Below are positions 1 to 6,477 of a stretch of DNA of 11,580 nucleotides, one piece after another. Every line of letters begins with the position of its first letter. Position 1 is the first letter of the stretch. The notes under the pieces were generated by a model. The model worked only from the letters and a program-made list of their open reading frames with translations. It had not been told where the DNA came from and made no database searches. The stretch lies in the NCBI GenBank assembly GCA_002320665.1, contig DCKO01000038.1, positions 22,387 through 33,966 of the forward strand. Reading direction: 5' to 3'. Origin of the DNA: Micavibrio sp. UBA1672 (GTDB lineage Bacteria > Pseudomonadota > Alphaproteobacteria > Micavibrionales > Micavibrionaceae). The position numbers and the translations under genes were made by a program.

Positions 1-1640
1 CCGCCCATTCCACCCATGCCGCCCATTCCGGCAGCAGCAGCAGCGCCTGCATCGTCATCATTAGCCGCTTCTGTTACAACCGCTTCGGTTGTGATCAGAA
101 GTGATGCAACACTAGCAGCATCCTGAAGCGCTGTACGGACAACTTTCACAGGGTCGATGATACCGGCTTTCACCATATCAACGAATTCACCGTTTTGAGC
201 ATCCCAGCCCTTATTTGTGTCTTTGCCCTCAAGAAGCTTACCGACAATCACGCTACCTTCATCGCCTGCATTTGTTGCAATCTGACGAATAGGAGCCTGA
301 ATCGCGCGGCGGATAATATCAACACCAACAGTCTGGTCATCATTATCGCCTGTAAGACCTTCAAGTGCTTTTGTTGCATAAAGAAGCGCTGTACCGCCAC
401 CTGCGATAATGCCTTCTTCAACGGCTGCGCGTGTAGCATGAAGTGCATCATCAACGCGGTCTTTGCGTTCTTTCACTTCAACTTCTGTAAGTCCGCCAAC
501 ACGAAGAACAGCAACACCACCAGAAAGCTTGGCAAGACGCTCTTGCAGCTTTTCCTTATCGTAATCAGAAGATGTTTCTTCGATCTGACGTTTGATCTGG
601 GCGCAACGTGTCTCAATGTCTTTCTTCTTGCCTGAACCATCAACAACTGTTGTGTCGTCTTTTGTGATGGATACTTTTTTGGCAGAACCAAGCATATCAA
701 GGCTTACGTTTTCAAGCTTGATACCAAGGTCTTCAGACACAACCTGACCACCAGTCAGGATAGCCATATCTTCAAGCATTGCCTTACGACGGTCACCAAA
801 ACCAGGTGCCTTCACAGCAGCAACTTTCAGACCACCGCGCAGCTTGTTCACTACCAATGTTGCAAGCGCTTCGCCTTCAACATCTTCGGCAACGATCAAT
901 AATGGACGGCTTGATTGCACAACCGCTTCAAGTACTGGAAGCATGGCTTGCAGATTTGAAAGCTTGCTTTCGTGCAAAAGGATATATGGGTTTTCAAGTT
1001 CACAGATCATTTTATCGGCATCTGTGATGAAGTACGGTGAAAGGTAACCGCGATCGAACTGCATACCTTCAACAACTTCAAGTTCATTGGCCAAAGATTT
1101 TGCTTCTTCGACAGTGATCACACCTTCATTGCCAACTTTGTCCATGGCTTCGGCAAGCATTTCACCGATTTCTTTTTCGCCATTGGCGGAAATTGTCCCA
1201 ACTTGCTTGATCTCGTCATTTGTTTTGACGTTTTTGCCGCGCTTTTGGATATCTTCCACAACAGCGGCTACAGCCTTGTCGATACCGCGCTTCAGATCCA
1301 TTGGATTACGGCCTGCAGAAACAGCCTTAACACCTTCGCGAACAATCGCTTGTGCCAGAACTGTAGCAGTTGTTGTACCGTCACCTGAGTGATCATTGGC
1401 TTTGGACGCCACTTCACGGATCAACTGGGCACCGATATTTTGTTGCTTGTTCTTCAGTTCGATTTCCTTGGCAACAGAAACACCGTCTTTTGTTGTACGA
1501 GGCGCACCGAATGATTTTTCAATCACGACGTTACGGCCCTTTGGACCCAATGTTACCTTTACGGCATTTGCAATGATGTCGACGCCTTTTAGCAGCTCAT
1601 CACGTGCATTTTCTTCGAATAATACTTCTTTTGCTGACAT
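1..1640 (-). CDS. groEL: Chaperonin GroEL (60 kDa), last few codons beyond left edge
   Basis: GroEL is the double-ring ATP-driven chaperonin that encloses and folds cytosolic proteins together with GroES. The reading frame begins MSAKEVLFEENARDELLKG and 546 codons are visible. Nucleotide-binding residues are in their expected places: TLGPKG at 30-35, Asp52, and GDGTTT at 86-91, which includes catalytic-loop Asp87. The visible end is a Gly/Met-rich tail (GMGGMGGMGG), typical of the disordered GroEL C-terminus, so probably only a few residues are missing. The start has a good ribosome binding site (AAGGAGA, 8-9 bases before the ATG). It follows groES after 41 bases and should share the CIRCE-controlled promoter upstream of groES. 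No promoter or hairpin is evident between the two genes. The family is certain. What is not visible is whether a terminator or other gene follows. Confidence 0.98.
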   Translation of the reverse strand, partial: MSAKEVLFEENARDELLKGVDIIANAVKVTLGPKGRNVVIEKSFGAPRTTKDGVSVAKEIELKNKQQNIGAQLIREVASKANDHSGDGTTTATVLAQAIVREGVKAVSAGRNPMDLKRGIDKAVAAVVEDIQKRGKNVKTNDEIKQVGTISANGEKEIGEMLAEAMDKVGNEGVITVEEAKSLANELEVVEGMQFDRGYLSPYFITDADKMICELENPYILLHESKLSNLQAMLPVLEAVVQSSRPLLIVAEDVEGEALATLVVNKLRGGLKVAAVKAPGFGDRRKAMLEDMAILTGGQVVSEDLGIKLENVSLDMLGSAKKVSITKDDTTVVDGSGKKKDIETRCAQIKRQIEETSSDYDKEKLQERLAKLSGGVAVLRVGGLTEVEVKERKDRVDDALHATRAAVEEGIIAGGGTALLYATKALEGLTGDNDDQTVGVDIIRRAIQAPIRQIATNAGDEGSVIVGKLLEGKDTNKGWDAQNGEFVDMVKAGIIDPVKVVRTALQDAASVASLLITTEAVVTEAANDDDAGAAAAAGMGGMGGMG

Positions 1641-1681
1641 AATTATGTCTCCTTTAATTTTAAACTTTTTAGCGTTATCTC

Positions 1682-1972
1682 TTAAGCAGCGATCACACCG
1701 ATGATGTCTGATTCTTTCATCACCATCAGTTCTTCACCGTCAATTGTGATTTCAGAACCTGACCATTTCGAGAAGATCACTTTGTCACCTTCTTTGACAT
1801 CAAGAGCACGGACTTCACCATTATCGTTGATGTAGCCTTTACCTACGGCAATAATTGTGCCTTCAGATGGTTTTTCTTCGGCTGAATTTGGAATGATAAT
1901 ACCGCCGGCTGTTTTTGTTTCGGGTTCTGCGCGGCGAACAAGAACGCGGTCATGTAAAGGACGAAATTTCAT
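1682..1972 (-). CDS. groES: Co-chaperonin GroES (10 kDa)
   Basis: GroES forms the heptameric lid of the GroEL chamber. From the chosen start the protein is 96 residues, the normal family length, beginning MKFRPLHDRVLVRR. The mobile loop that docks on GroEL is seen as the ETKTAGGIIIPNSAEEKPSEG region (about residues 17-37), and the end, MKESDIIGVIAA, is typical. The start at 1972 is supported by AGGAG nine bases upstream and by alignment to the family. The frame stays open upstream to another ATG at 2038, which would add 22 very basic residues and has its own perfect AGGAGG. I prefer the short form, but the longer one is not excluded (see findings). The gene is first in the groES-groEL operon and is expected to be induced by heat through loss of HrcA repression at CIRCE. 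Confidence 0.97.
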   Translation of the reverse strand: MKFRPLHDRVLVRRAEPETKTAGGIIIPNSAEEKPSEGTIIAVGKGYINDNGEVRALDVKEGDKVIFSKWSGSEITIDGEELMVMKESDIIGVIAA

Positions 1973-2051
1973 CTTCCTTTTCTCCTTTTTTCTATGTTGA
2001 ACAAGCAGGTCTTTCTTCGTGCTTTTTCTTAAAGCCATCGCTGGAAAGACC

Positions 2052-2057
2052 CCTCCT
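2052..2057 (-). promoter_or_regulatory. Perfect AGGAGG in the groES leader, upstream of an in-frame ATG
   Basis: On the minus strand AGGAGG lies 13 bases before an ATG at 2036-2038 that is in frame with groES and 22 codons above its usual start. The match to the ribosome consensus is complete, although the spacing is longer than ideal. It may support an extended GroES, act as a ribosome standby site, or be fortuitous. The sequence is certain and the role is inferred. Confidence 0.4.
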
Positions 2058-2058
2058 A

Positions 2059-2067
2059 AGCACTCAC
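2059..2067 (-). repeat. Extra CIRCE-like half-site in the groES leader
   Basis: On the minus strand GTGAGTGCT followed by TA reproduces the CIRCE half GAGTGCTAA with one mismatch (GAGTGCTTA). The nine bases AGCACTCAC at 2059-2067 are an exact inverted match to GTGAGTGCT at 2096-2104, which lies inside the true CIRCE. It therefore forms a second possible inverted repeat with a 28-base gap and directly abuts the AGGAGG. Function is unproven. Confidence 0.45.
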
Positions 2068-2079
2068 ACTAAAGCGCTA

Positions 2080-2106
2080 TTAGCACTCCATTGAAGTGAG
2101 TGCTAA
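2080..2106 (-). promoter_or_regulatory. CIRCE operator (HrcA binding site) of groESL
   Basis: The sequence is TTAGCACTC, nine bases, GAGTGCTAA: both nine-base arms match the CIRCE consensus exactly and the spacer is the canonical length. HrcA binds CIRCE as a dimer and represses groESL until heat or misfolded protein ties up GroEL, which HrcA needs for activity. Here it begins one base after the predicted -10 box and covers the predicted transcription start near 2101, so bound HrcA should block initiation. HrcA itself is not encoded in the window. Confidence 0.96.
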
Positions 2107-2107
2107 T

Positions 2108-2136
2108 TGTATAAATCGCTTCGTAAAAATTTTCAA
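2108..2136 (-). promoter_or_regulatory. Sigma70-type promoter of groES-groEL
   Basis: The boxes are TTGAAA at 2131-2136, a 17-base spacer, and TATACA at 2108-2113, with CIRCE immediately downstream. The predicted start is an A near 2101, giving a leader of about 130 bases before the canonical groES ATG. I see no RpoH-type box as convincing as this one. The -35 overlaps an AT-rich 8+8 inverted repeat (2127-2144). Confidence 0.75.
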
Positions 2137-2146
2137 GAAAATTTAT

Positions 2147-2887
2147 TCAGTCTGCTGAGGTTTCTTCCAGATAGGGTTCAAGAAAACCATAAGCTCTAGG
2201 CATTAAAGTCTGGAATTTTGCGCCCCTTACAATATTTTTTGCATTTTTATTCATAAATTTGCATGCGGCTTTTTCATCAGCGTTACTGCCAATCATTTTG
2301 GCTACTTCCTTCATTTCCGTATCGATTAAAGGCATGATTTTGGGTTTTATAGCCTGATATGTTTGCTCGACTTGGTCTGGCGCAAAATATAGCTTCTGGA
2401 CCTTACTATCCAAACCTTCATTCACTTTAATAAAGGCCTCAACATAAGGAATAAGACTTACCTCGTGACCTGCACAATATTCGGGTAAACCAAGAGTATG
2501 GCGGGCGTAATATCCGGCATAGGTTCCGGTGATAAATTGTTTTTTATAGTCTTCGGGCTTATCACTGGTCATTTCCTGCGAGATGAAATCCTTGGCCCCT
2601 TTCGACATTGCTAGGGTTTGGCTTTCATCATCATGAGATCTAGCGTTTTCCTCAATTCTAGACATGGCTTCATCTACGATTTCATCGACATTTTCTTTTG
2701 TTTCGGCATCAATTTTTGAAGCCACAGGCTCAGTCACTTGAACTGGCTGGTCTTTTTTAGGAGAAATCTTGATGTCCTGCATAAGAACACCCTCCCCCTT
2801 TTTGCTTACGAAAAATGCTGCCGCAGCCAAAACGACAATAACGAGTATCACTATAAAAATATTCAGACCTTTATTTGAAAACGCCAT
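2147..2887 (-). CDS. Hypothetical membrane-anchored protein with two cysteines
   Basis: I do not recognise the family of this 246-residue protein. An N-terminal transmembrane segment (about residues 8-27, IFIVILVIVVLAAAAFFV) follows a short Lys-bearing start, so the rest (28-246) probably lies in the periplasm. Residues 40-95 are charged and low in complexity, a likely linker or coiled stalk (for example ENVDEIVDEAMSRIEENA). Residues 105-240 look like an all-helical domain with just two cysteines, Cys138 in LPEYCAGHE and Cys209 in KAACKFMNKN, which could form a disulfide. The ribosome binding site is weak (AGAAG about 9 bases before the ATG). A promoter with perfect TTGACA overlaps the rsmB stop just upstream, so it may be transcribed alone or with rsmB. 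The frame is well supported by clean coding structure. The function is unknown. Confidence 0.85.
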   Translation of the reverse strand: MAFSNKGLNIFIVILVIVVLAAAAFFVSKKGEGVLMQDIKISPKKDQPVQVTEPVASKIDAETKENVDEIVDEAMSRIEENARSHDDESQTLAMSKGAKDFISQEMTSDKPEDYKKQFITGTYAGYYARHTLGLPEYCAGHEVSLIPYVEAFIKVNEGLDSKVQKLYFAPDQVEQTYQAIKPKIMPLIDTEMKEVAKMIGSNADEKAACKFMNKNAKNIVRGAKFQTLMPRAYGFLEPYLEETSAD

Positions 2888-2920
2888 TGATAATCACTTC
2901 TTTGTTTGTTTGAACTTTTA

Positions 2921-2932
2921 AACGCTAGCGTT
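2921..2932. repeat. 12-base perfect palindrome over a predicted -10 box
   Basis: AACGCTAGCGTT is its own reverse complement and covers the predicted -10 of the promoter for the hypothetical membrane protein. Its position suits an operator for a dimeric repressor. I saw no second copy of the full palindrome in the window. The role is inferred from position only. Confidence 0.4.
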
Positions 2933-2950
2933 CAGCACGATGTCTGTCAA
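2922..2950 (-). promoter_or_regulatory. Probable promoter of the hypothetical membrane protein
   Basis: On the minus strand TTGACA (perfect -35, 2945-2950) is followed after 17 bases by TAGCGT (2922-2927), which keeps the most conserved T, A and T of the -10 box. The -35 overlaps the TGA stop of rsmB. The start would be near 2915, giving a leader of about 28 bases. The weak -10 suggests modest or activated expression. Confidence 0.45.
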
Positions 2951-4281
2951 GATAAACGCTGTAAACGCGAGACAAAAAATCCATCCAACCCTCCTTGGGA
3001 TTTCAAATGGATTGGCAAGATTCTAAGATCACCATTCTTATTGATCAGTTCTTCGTAATCGCCGATCTCCTCCGGCTTGATGGGAAGACGTTCAAAATTT
3101 GTATGATCAGACAAGAAAGTTTCAATTTGGCTTTCACCTTCAATTTTTTGGAGTGAACATGTGCAATAGATCAAAATTCCACCGATTTCCAAAAGACCTG
3201 CGGAATGCTCTAAAAGTCGCCTTTGCAGCGATACGAGACGAATAATATCGTTTTCACTCTTTAAATATGGCGTATCAGGGTGACGGCGAATTGTTCCTGT
3301 CGCCGAGCACGGTGCATCCAATAATATATTAGGCACAGGCTGGGCTGGACGCCATGCACAAGCATCAGCAACTTCGACAACAACCCCGCCTTTCAATTCG
3401 ATACGCTTTAGATTTTCTTCCAGCCTTTTTAATCTTTTTGCCGAACGGTCAATTGCTGTAACCTTTGCCCCCATAGACGCTAATTGCATAGTCTTGCCAC
3501 CGGGGGCTGCACACATATCGACTACAGGCTTATCATACACATCACCAAACAATTGAGCAGGAATTGCGGCAGCCGCATCCTGCACCCACCACTGCCCCTT
3601 TTCAAAACCTTCCAGATCACGAATATTTCCGCCAGCTATCCGGCGCAGTGTGCCTGTTGACAACATAAAGGCCTGCAAGGTATTTCCCCACCATGCATGA
3701 TCTGCCTTGCTTTTGAGCGTTATATCAAGTGGCGCTTCGGTAAGATGAGCATTCATAATTTCAGCTGTGGTCCTGAGAGCATAATCTTCGATCCATAACT
3801 TCATGAGCCATTCCGGCGTATTTAGCCGCCCCGCATCTTGCTTTTCGAGTCGCGCTTTACCATCCCGCAGCAGCTTTCTTAAAATAGCATTCACAAAACC
3901 TTTTTGCTTTTCTGCCCCTTCAGAAGCTGCAAGGTTAACCGATGTATCGACCGCTGCGTGATCGGCGACCTCCATGAAAAATATCTGCGTAGTGCCTAAT
4001 CTAAGAATATTAAGAACGACAGGCGTTTTCATTGCATCAGGGCGGTCTTGCGCAAAAGTAATCAAATCATCAATCTGGCCAAGCCGCCGAATAGTCGTGG
4101 TCACAAGCATGCGCACAAAGGAGCGCTCTCTAACAGGCAGGGCTGCAAATTCATTACTGCTATCAAATACAACGTCCAAAGCCTGCTTTTTATCCAGAAC
4201 AGCACTTAGAATGTCCAAGGCGATTTTACGCGGAAGCAAAATATCGGCGAGACTTGCTTCGTCCTGTTTTATTGATTCCAT
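2947..4281 (-). CDS. rsmB: 16S rRNA (cytosine-967-C5)-methyltransferase RsmB
   Basis: RsmB places the m5C mark at position 967 of 16S rRNA, using S-adenosylmethionine. At 444 residues it has the normal length. Residues about 15-145 are the NusB-like RNA-binding domain (for example LNILRLGTTQIFFMEVADHAAV). Residues about 230-440 are the Rossmann-fold methyltransferase: SAM-binding motif DMCAAPGGKT at 255-264, motif IV DAPCSATG at 322-329 with Cys325, and motif VI YCTCSL at 372-377 with Cys375, expected to be the catalytic nucleophile. The end (GGLDGFFVSRL) is typical. The ATG at 4281 has AGGA upstream. The gene diverges from the SDHAF4-like gene with only 35 bases between them, so each promoter must lie close to or inside the other gene. 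RsmF-like methyltransferases are an alternative, but the NusB-like N-terminus argues for RsmB. Confidence 0.95.
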   Translation of the reverse strand: MESIKQDEASLADILLPRKIALDILSAVLDKKQALDVVFDSSNEFAALPVRERSFVRMLVTTTIRRLGQIDDLITFAQDRPDAMKTPVVLNILRLGTTQIFFMEVADHAAVDTSVNLAASEGAEKQKGFVNAILRKLLRDGKARLEKQDAGRLNTPEWLMKLWIEDYALRTTAEIMNAHLTEAPLDITLKSKADHAWWGNTLQAFMLSTGTLRRIAGGNIRDLEGFEKGQWWVQDAAAAIPAQLFGDVYDKPVVDMCAAPGGKTMQLASMGAKVTAIDRSAKRLKRLEENLKRIELKGGVVVEVADACAWRPAQPVPNILLDAPCSATGTIRRHPDTPYLKSENDIIRLVSLQRRLLEHSAGLLEIGGILIYCTCSLQKIEGESQIETFLSDHTNFERLPIKPEEIGDYEELINKNGDLRILPIHLKSQGGLDGFFVSRLQRLS

Positions 4282-4309
4282 TTGATCCTGATGTCCTTTT
4301 TATTTTAAT
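4282..4309 (+). promoter_or_regulatory. Possible promoter for the SDHAF4-like gene (leaderless transcript)
   Basis: TTGATC at 4282-4287, 16 bases, and TTTAAT at 4304-4309 form a moderate sigma70-like pair. The start would fall at about 4316-4318, on the ATG itself, so the mRNA would lack a leader. That fits the absence of a good ribosome binding site for this gene. This is an inference from box matches alone. Confidence 0.3.
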
Positions 4310-4316
4310 ATGGGGT

Positions 4317-4475
4317 ATGGATACAAAAAAACCAACCGAAAACAAAGACAAGATTCCCAAGGCACCTGAAAAGTCTGTCGCAGATGGTGAGCAGGAAATT
4401 GGAGGTTTTGAAAAACGCCCTGAGCCGACGCGCTTTGGAGACTGGGAGGTCAATGGACGATGCTCAGACTTCTAA
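4317..4475 (+). CDS. SDHAF4-like succinate dehydrogenase assembly factor (DUF1674)
   Basis: This 52-residue protein has the DUF1674/SDHAF4 signature at its C-terminus: EIGG at 27-30, then RPEPTRFGDWEVNGRCSDF at 34-52, ending exactly at the conserved SDF. The N-terminal half is charged and low in complexity, as in the family. In mitochondria SDHAF4 (Sdh8) binds the flavinylated SDHA subunit and helps it join SDHB; a similar role in complex II assembly is inferred here. The ATG at 4317 is chosen because the conserved part needs no more sequence. A longer frame from 4254 would run into rsmB's start region and adds hydrophobic residues unlike the family. No convincing ribosome binding site is seen. 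It overlaps the next gene by 16 bases. DUF1674 genes commonly sit near rsmB in alphaproteobacteria, which supports the call. No sdh genes are in the window. Confidence 0.88.
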   Translation: MDTKKPTENKDKIPKAPEKSVADGEQEIGGFEKRPEPTRFGDWEVNGRCSDF

Positions 4476-5359
4476 GTTTTTTTCTGATCTTCACCACAAT
4501 TATTATTGCCAAACCTGTTGGCGTTCTTGCAAACAACCTCGTGTTTCTTGAGGTTTACCTTGCGCCAGGGTGTAAAGATAATACGAAACTTATCGAGGAT
4601 TTATGGCAGATGAAGGAAAATGACCCTGATGTCATCATCATGAATTGCAATGTTGCGCTAGAAACCGTTAAAGACCCCGTGAACCAAAATAAAATAGCCT
4701 GTGTAGACAGACGCGTTCACTTTTCTCGTCTTTTAGGTTTTGATGGAAATCAAAGCAAAGCTCTGGTGAATGGCTTGCTGGATGCCAGCTTGAACGATGT
4801 TAATGCGGCTGTAAAAGCCGGGCGTTCTTTATATGATGTTGAAAGAATAAGCCTTGAGCGTAAGGGTGAAACCCTCCACATTACAGTTCCAGATTTGGAC
4901 GCCGGCGTAGAAACAGGTGAGCTATTTCTGCATGTCTATGCCCCTAGCGAAAAGAATTCACATCTGATTGTTGATGCGGATGTCAACATGACCAAAGAGA
5001 TTCAAGAAAAGCTTAAGAATAAAATGAGCGTACCTTATGTGACCGAGACACAAATCAAGCCACCCAAGTTTCGTGAAGTCATGGGGCAAGAACGAATAGG
5101 TCTTTGGCAAGAGGGGCAAAAAAGCATATCCATCCCGCTTTCCCGTTTTAAATTTTACGGCTACAGCCTGGATGATGTTGGATATATTGTTTCTCTGCAC
5201 GAGGGTGAAGATTACGGAGCAGTATTGGCTGCCGGAGAGATTAAACCAGATACAGAAGCCAAAATGTCTATGCCGGAAGATCAAATTATCGAGCAGATTT
5301 CATATCCGCCCAAAAATCCGGTTAGACCAGAACCTGTTCCAAAACCTGATGTGAATTAA
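4460..5359 (+). CDS. Exported DUF1223-like thioredoxin-fold protein lacking the second active-site cysteine
   Basis: This 299-residue protein has a Sec signal peptide (hydrophobic about 4-24, likely cleavage at VLA-NN after residue 24). The mature part follows the layout of DUF1223 proteins. It has a thioredoxin-like start (VFLEVYLAPGC, 28-38). A middle block follows (FDGNQSKALVNGLLDASLNDVNAA). Then come two beta-rich parts resembling the family's TLxVTVP segment (GETLHITVPDLDAG) and its RELRRLGxW segment (FREVMGQERIGLW), and an ending like its LAAGEI segment. Family members usually carry CxxC; here it reads C38-K-D-N41, so only one cysteine remains and dithiol redox chemistry is unlikely. 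The C-terminus is a Pro-rich tail (NPVRPEPVPKPDVN). The ATG has GGAGG 10 bases upstream, inside the SDHAF4-like gene, so the two are co-transcribed. Its stop overlaps the xthA stop by 4 bases. The family call rests on pattern resemblance and is moderately sure. Confidence 0.72.
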   Translation: MLRLLSFFLIFTTIIIAKPVGVLANNLVFLEVYLAPGCKDNTKLIEDLWQMKENDPDVIIMNCNVALETVKDPVNQNKIACVDRRVHFSRLLGFDGNQSKALVNGLLDASLNDVNAAVKAGRSLYDVERISLERKGETLHITVPDLDAGVETGELFLHVYAPSEKNSHLIVDADVNMTKEIQEKLKNKMSVPYVTETQIKPPKFREVMGQERIGLWQEGQKSISIPLSRFKFYGYSLDDVGYIVSLHEGEDYGAVLAAGEIKPDTEAKMSMPEDQIIEQISYPPKNPVRPEPVPKPDVN

Positions 5360-6144
5360 AGATCAAGGTCAATCATAAGCGGCACATGATCACTTGGCTT
5401 TTCCCAATCCCGTGCATAGGACAAAATCTCATGCCCGCTTAGTGCAGGCTTCAAGGGCGGGGTTACCCAGATATGGTCAAGCCTGCGTCCGCGGTTTGAT
5501 TTCTTCCAGTCGCGATTACGATACGACCACCATGTGTAGCATTTTTCATCATGGGGCACAAATTCGCGTGATGTATCCACCCAATCCAGTGAATTTTGCA
5601 TCCTAGTGTGCTTTTCAACCTCTATGGGTGTATGCGAAATGACTTTCAAGAGTTGCTTATGGGACCAGACATCATGCTCTAGCGGGGCAGTATTCAAATC
5701 CCCCACAGCAATCATAGGCTGGGCATTTGTGTAATTAGTGGCAAACCATTCGGCCATCTCATCAATGAAATCCAGCTTATGCTGAAATTTTTCATTAATT
5801 GTCGGGTCAGGCTCATCCCCGCCTGCAGGGATATAAAGATTATGCAGTTCGAATTCGGGGAATTTCACAGCGATGTGACGGCAATCCTCCCGCCCTACAC
5901 GGTGATGAATATTGACATCATCAAATGGCTTTTTGGATAGAATGGCAACACCGTTATACCCCTTCATTCCGTGAAAATGCTGATGCTCGTATCCGGCCTC
6001 TTTTAGCGGGTCAGTAGGAAAATGCTCATCGGGCGTTTTGGTTTCCTGCAAGCAGATAATATCAGGTGATTTCTCGATGATCAGCTTTTGCAGCAAAGGC
6101 AAGCGCAAACGCACCGAGTTAATATTCCAAGTAATTAAACGCAT
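5356..6144 (-). CDS. xthA: Exodeoxyribonuclease III / AP endonuclease XthA
   Basis: XthA cuts DNA at abasic sites and trims 3' ends in base excision repair. The 262-residue protein has every catalytic position of the endonuclease/exonuclease/phosphatase fold. These are Asn7 (TWNINS), Glu34 (LQETK, metal ligand), Tyr104 (LYIPAGG), Asp149 and Asn151 (GDLNTAP), Asp223 (RRLDHIW) and the Asp252-His253 pair (SDHVP). Length and spacing match E. coli ExoIII closely. It lies 12 bases after ybaB on the same strand, so it probably ends a dnaX-ybaB-xthA transcript. No ribosome binding site is visible before its ATG; the preceding bases are nearly all A and T. Its stop overlaps that of the convergent DUF1223-like gene, leaving no room for a terminator between them. 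Confidence 0.96.
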   Translation of the reverse strand: MRLITWNINSVRLRLPLLQKLIIEKSPDIICLQETKTPDEHFPTDPLKEAGYEHQHFHGMKGYNGVAILSKKPFDDVNIHHRVGREDCRHIAVKFPEFELHNLYIPAGGDEPDPTINEKFQHKLDFIDEMAEWFATNYTNAQPMIAVGDLNTAPLEHDVWSHKQLLKVISHTPIEVEKHTRMQNSLDWVDTSREFVPHDEKCYTWWSYRNRDWKKSNRGRRLDHIWVTPPLKPALSGHEILSYARDWEKPSDHVPLMIDLDL

Positions 6145-6156
6145 AATAATTTTATA

Positions 6157-6477
6157 TTAGAATGGTAAATTTGTATCGGCAGGCAGCCCTAGCTCAACCA
6201 TCATTGATCTAGTTTCATCCTGTACCTTTTCATCCTTGGCTTCATTAGCCGTATTTACTGCGGCCGCAATCAAGTCTTCCAAGGTTTCCTTATCAGATTC
6301 CATCAGAGAATCATCAATATTCACATGCGTAACCTTGCCCGCACATGTCATTGTCACCTTCACAAGGCCGCCTCCGGCCTCGCCTTCAACTTCGATATCC
6401 TTGAGTTTTTCCTGAACTTCCTGAAGCTTGAATTGCATTTCCTGCGCTTGCTTCATCATTTTTTGAAAATTCATCAT
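6157..6477 (-). CDS. ybaB: Nucleoid-associated protein YbaB/EbfC
   Basis: YbaB/EbfC proteins are small dimeric DNA-binding proteins of the nucleoid. This one has 106 residues, the usual length. It starts with the family's Met/Gln-rich helix (MNFQKMMKQAQEMQFKL, from residue 2), followed by the glycine turn (GEAGGGLVKVTMTCAGKV, 32-49) and the conserved C-terminal helices. The first ATG (6477) overlaps the TGA of dnaX as ATGA, which suggests translational coupling; an AAGGA lies about 9 bases upstream. A second ATG follows at once, so the true start could be one codon later. In most alphaproteobacteria recR comes next; here xthA does. Confidence 0.95.
   Translation of the reverse strand: MMNFQKMMKQAQEMQFKLQEVQEKLKDIEVEGEAGGGLVKVTMTCAGKVTHVNIDDSLMESDKETLEDLIAAAVNTANEAKDEKVQDETRSMMVELGLPADTNLPF

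Noticed and set aside
3..60. Short repeat at the left edge (GCCCATTCC/GCCGCCCAT units)
   Set aside because: This is the coding sequence of the Gly-Gly-Met tail of GroEL, not an independent DNA repeat.
195..635. Plus-strand open frame of 146 codons inside groEL
   Set aside because: It lies wholly antisense to strongly conserved GroEL sequence, has cysteine-rich composition unlike a real protein and no ribosome binding site.
2127..2144. AAATTTTC-AA-GAAAATTT inverted repeat as a terminator for the orphan membrane-protein gene
   Set aside because: Only one G-C pair per arm and a two-base loop would make a very weak hairpin, and it overlaps the groE -35 box. Likely AT-rich promoter DNA.
4254..4316. 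Longer start for the SDHAF4-like protein at 4254
   Set aside because: The added residues (MLRPVLLIPFDPDVLFILIW) come from DNA that encodes the rsmB N-terminus on the other strand and do not match the family. The ATG at 4317 suffices.
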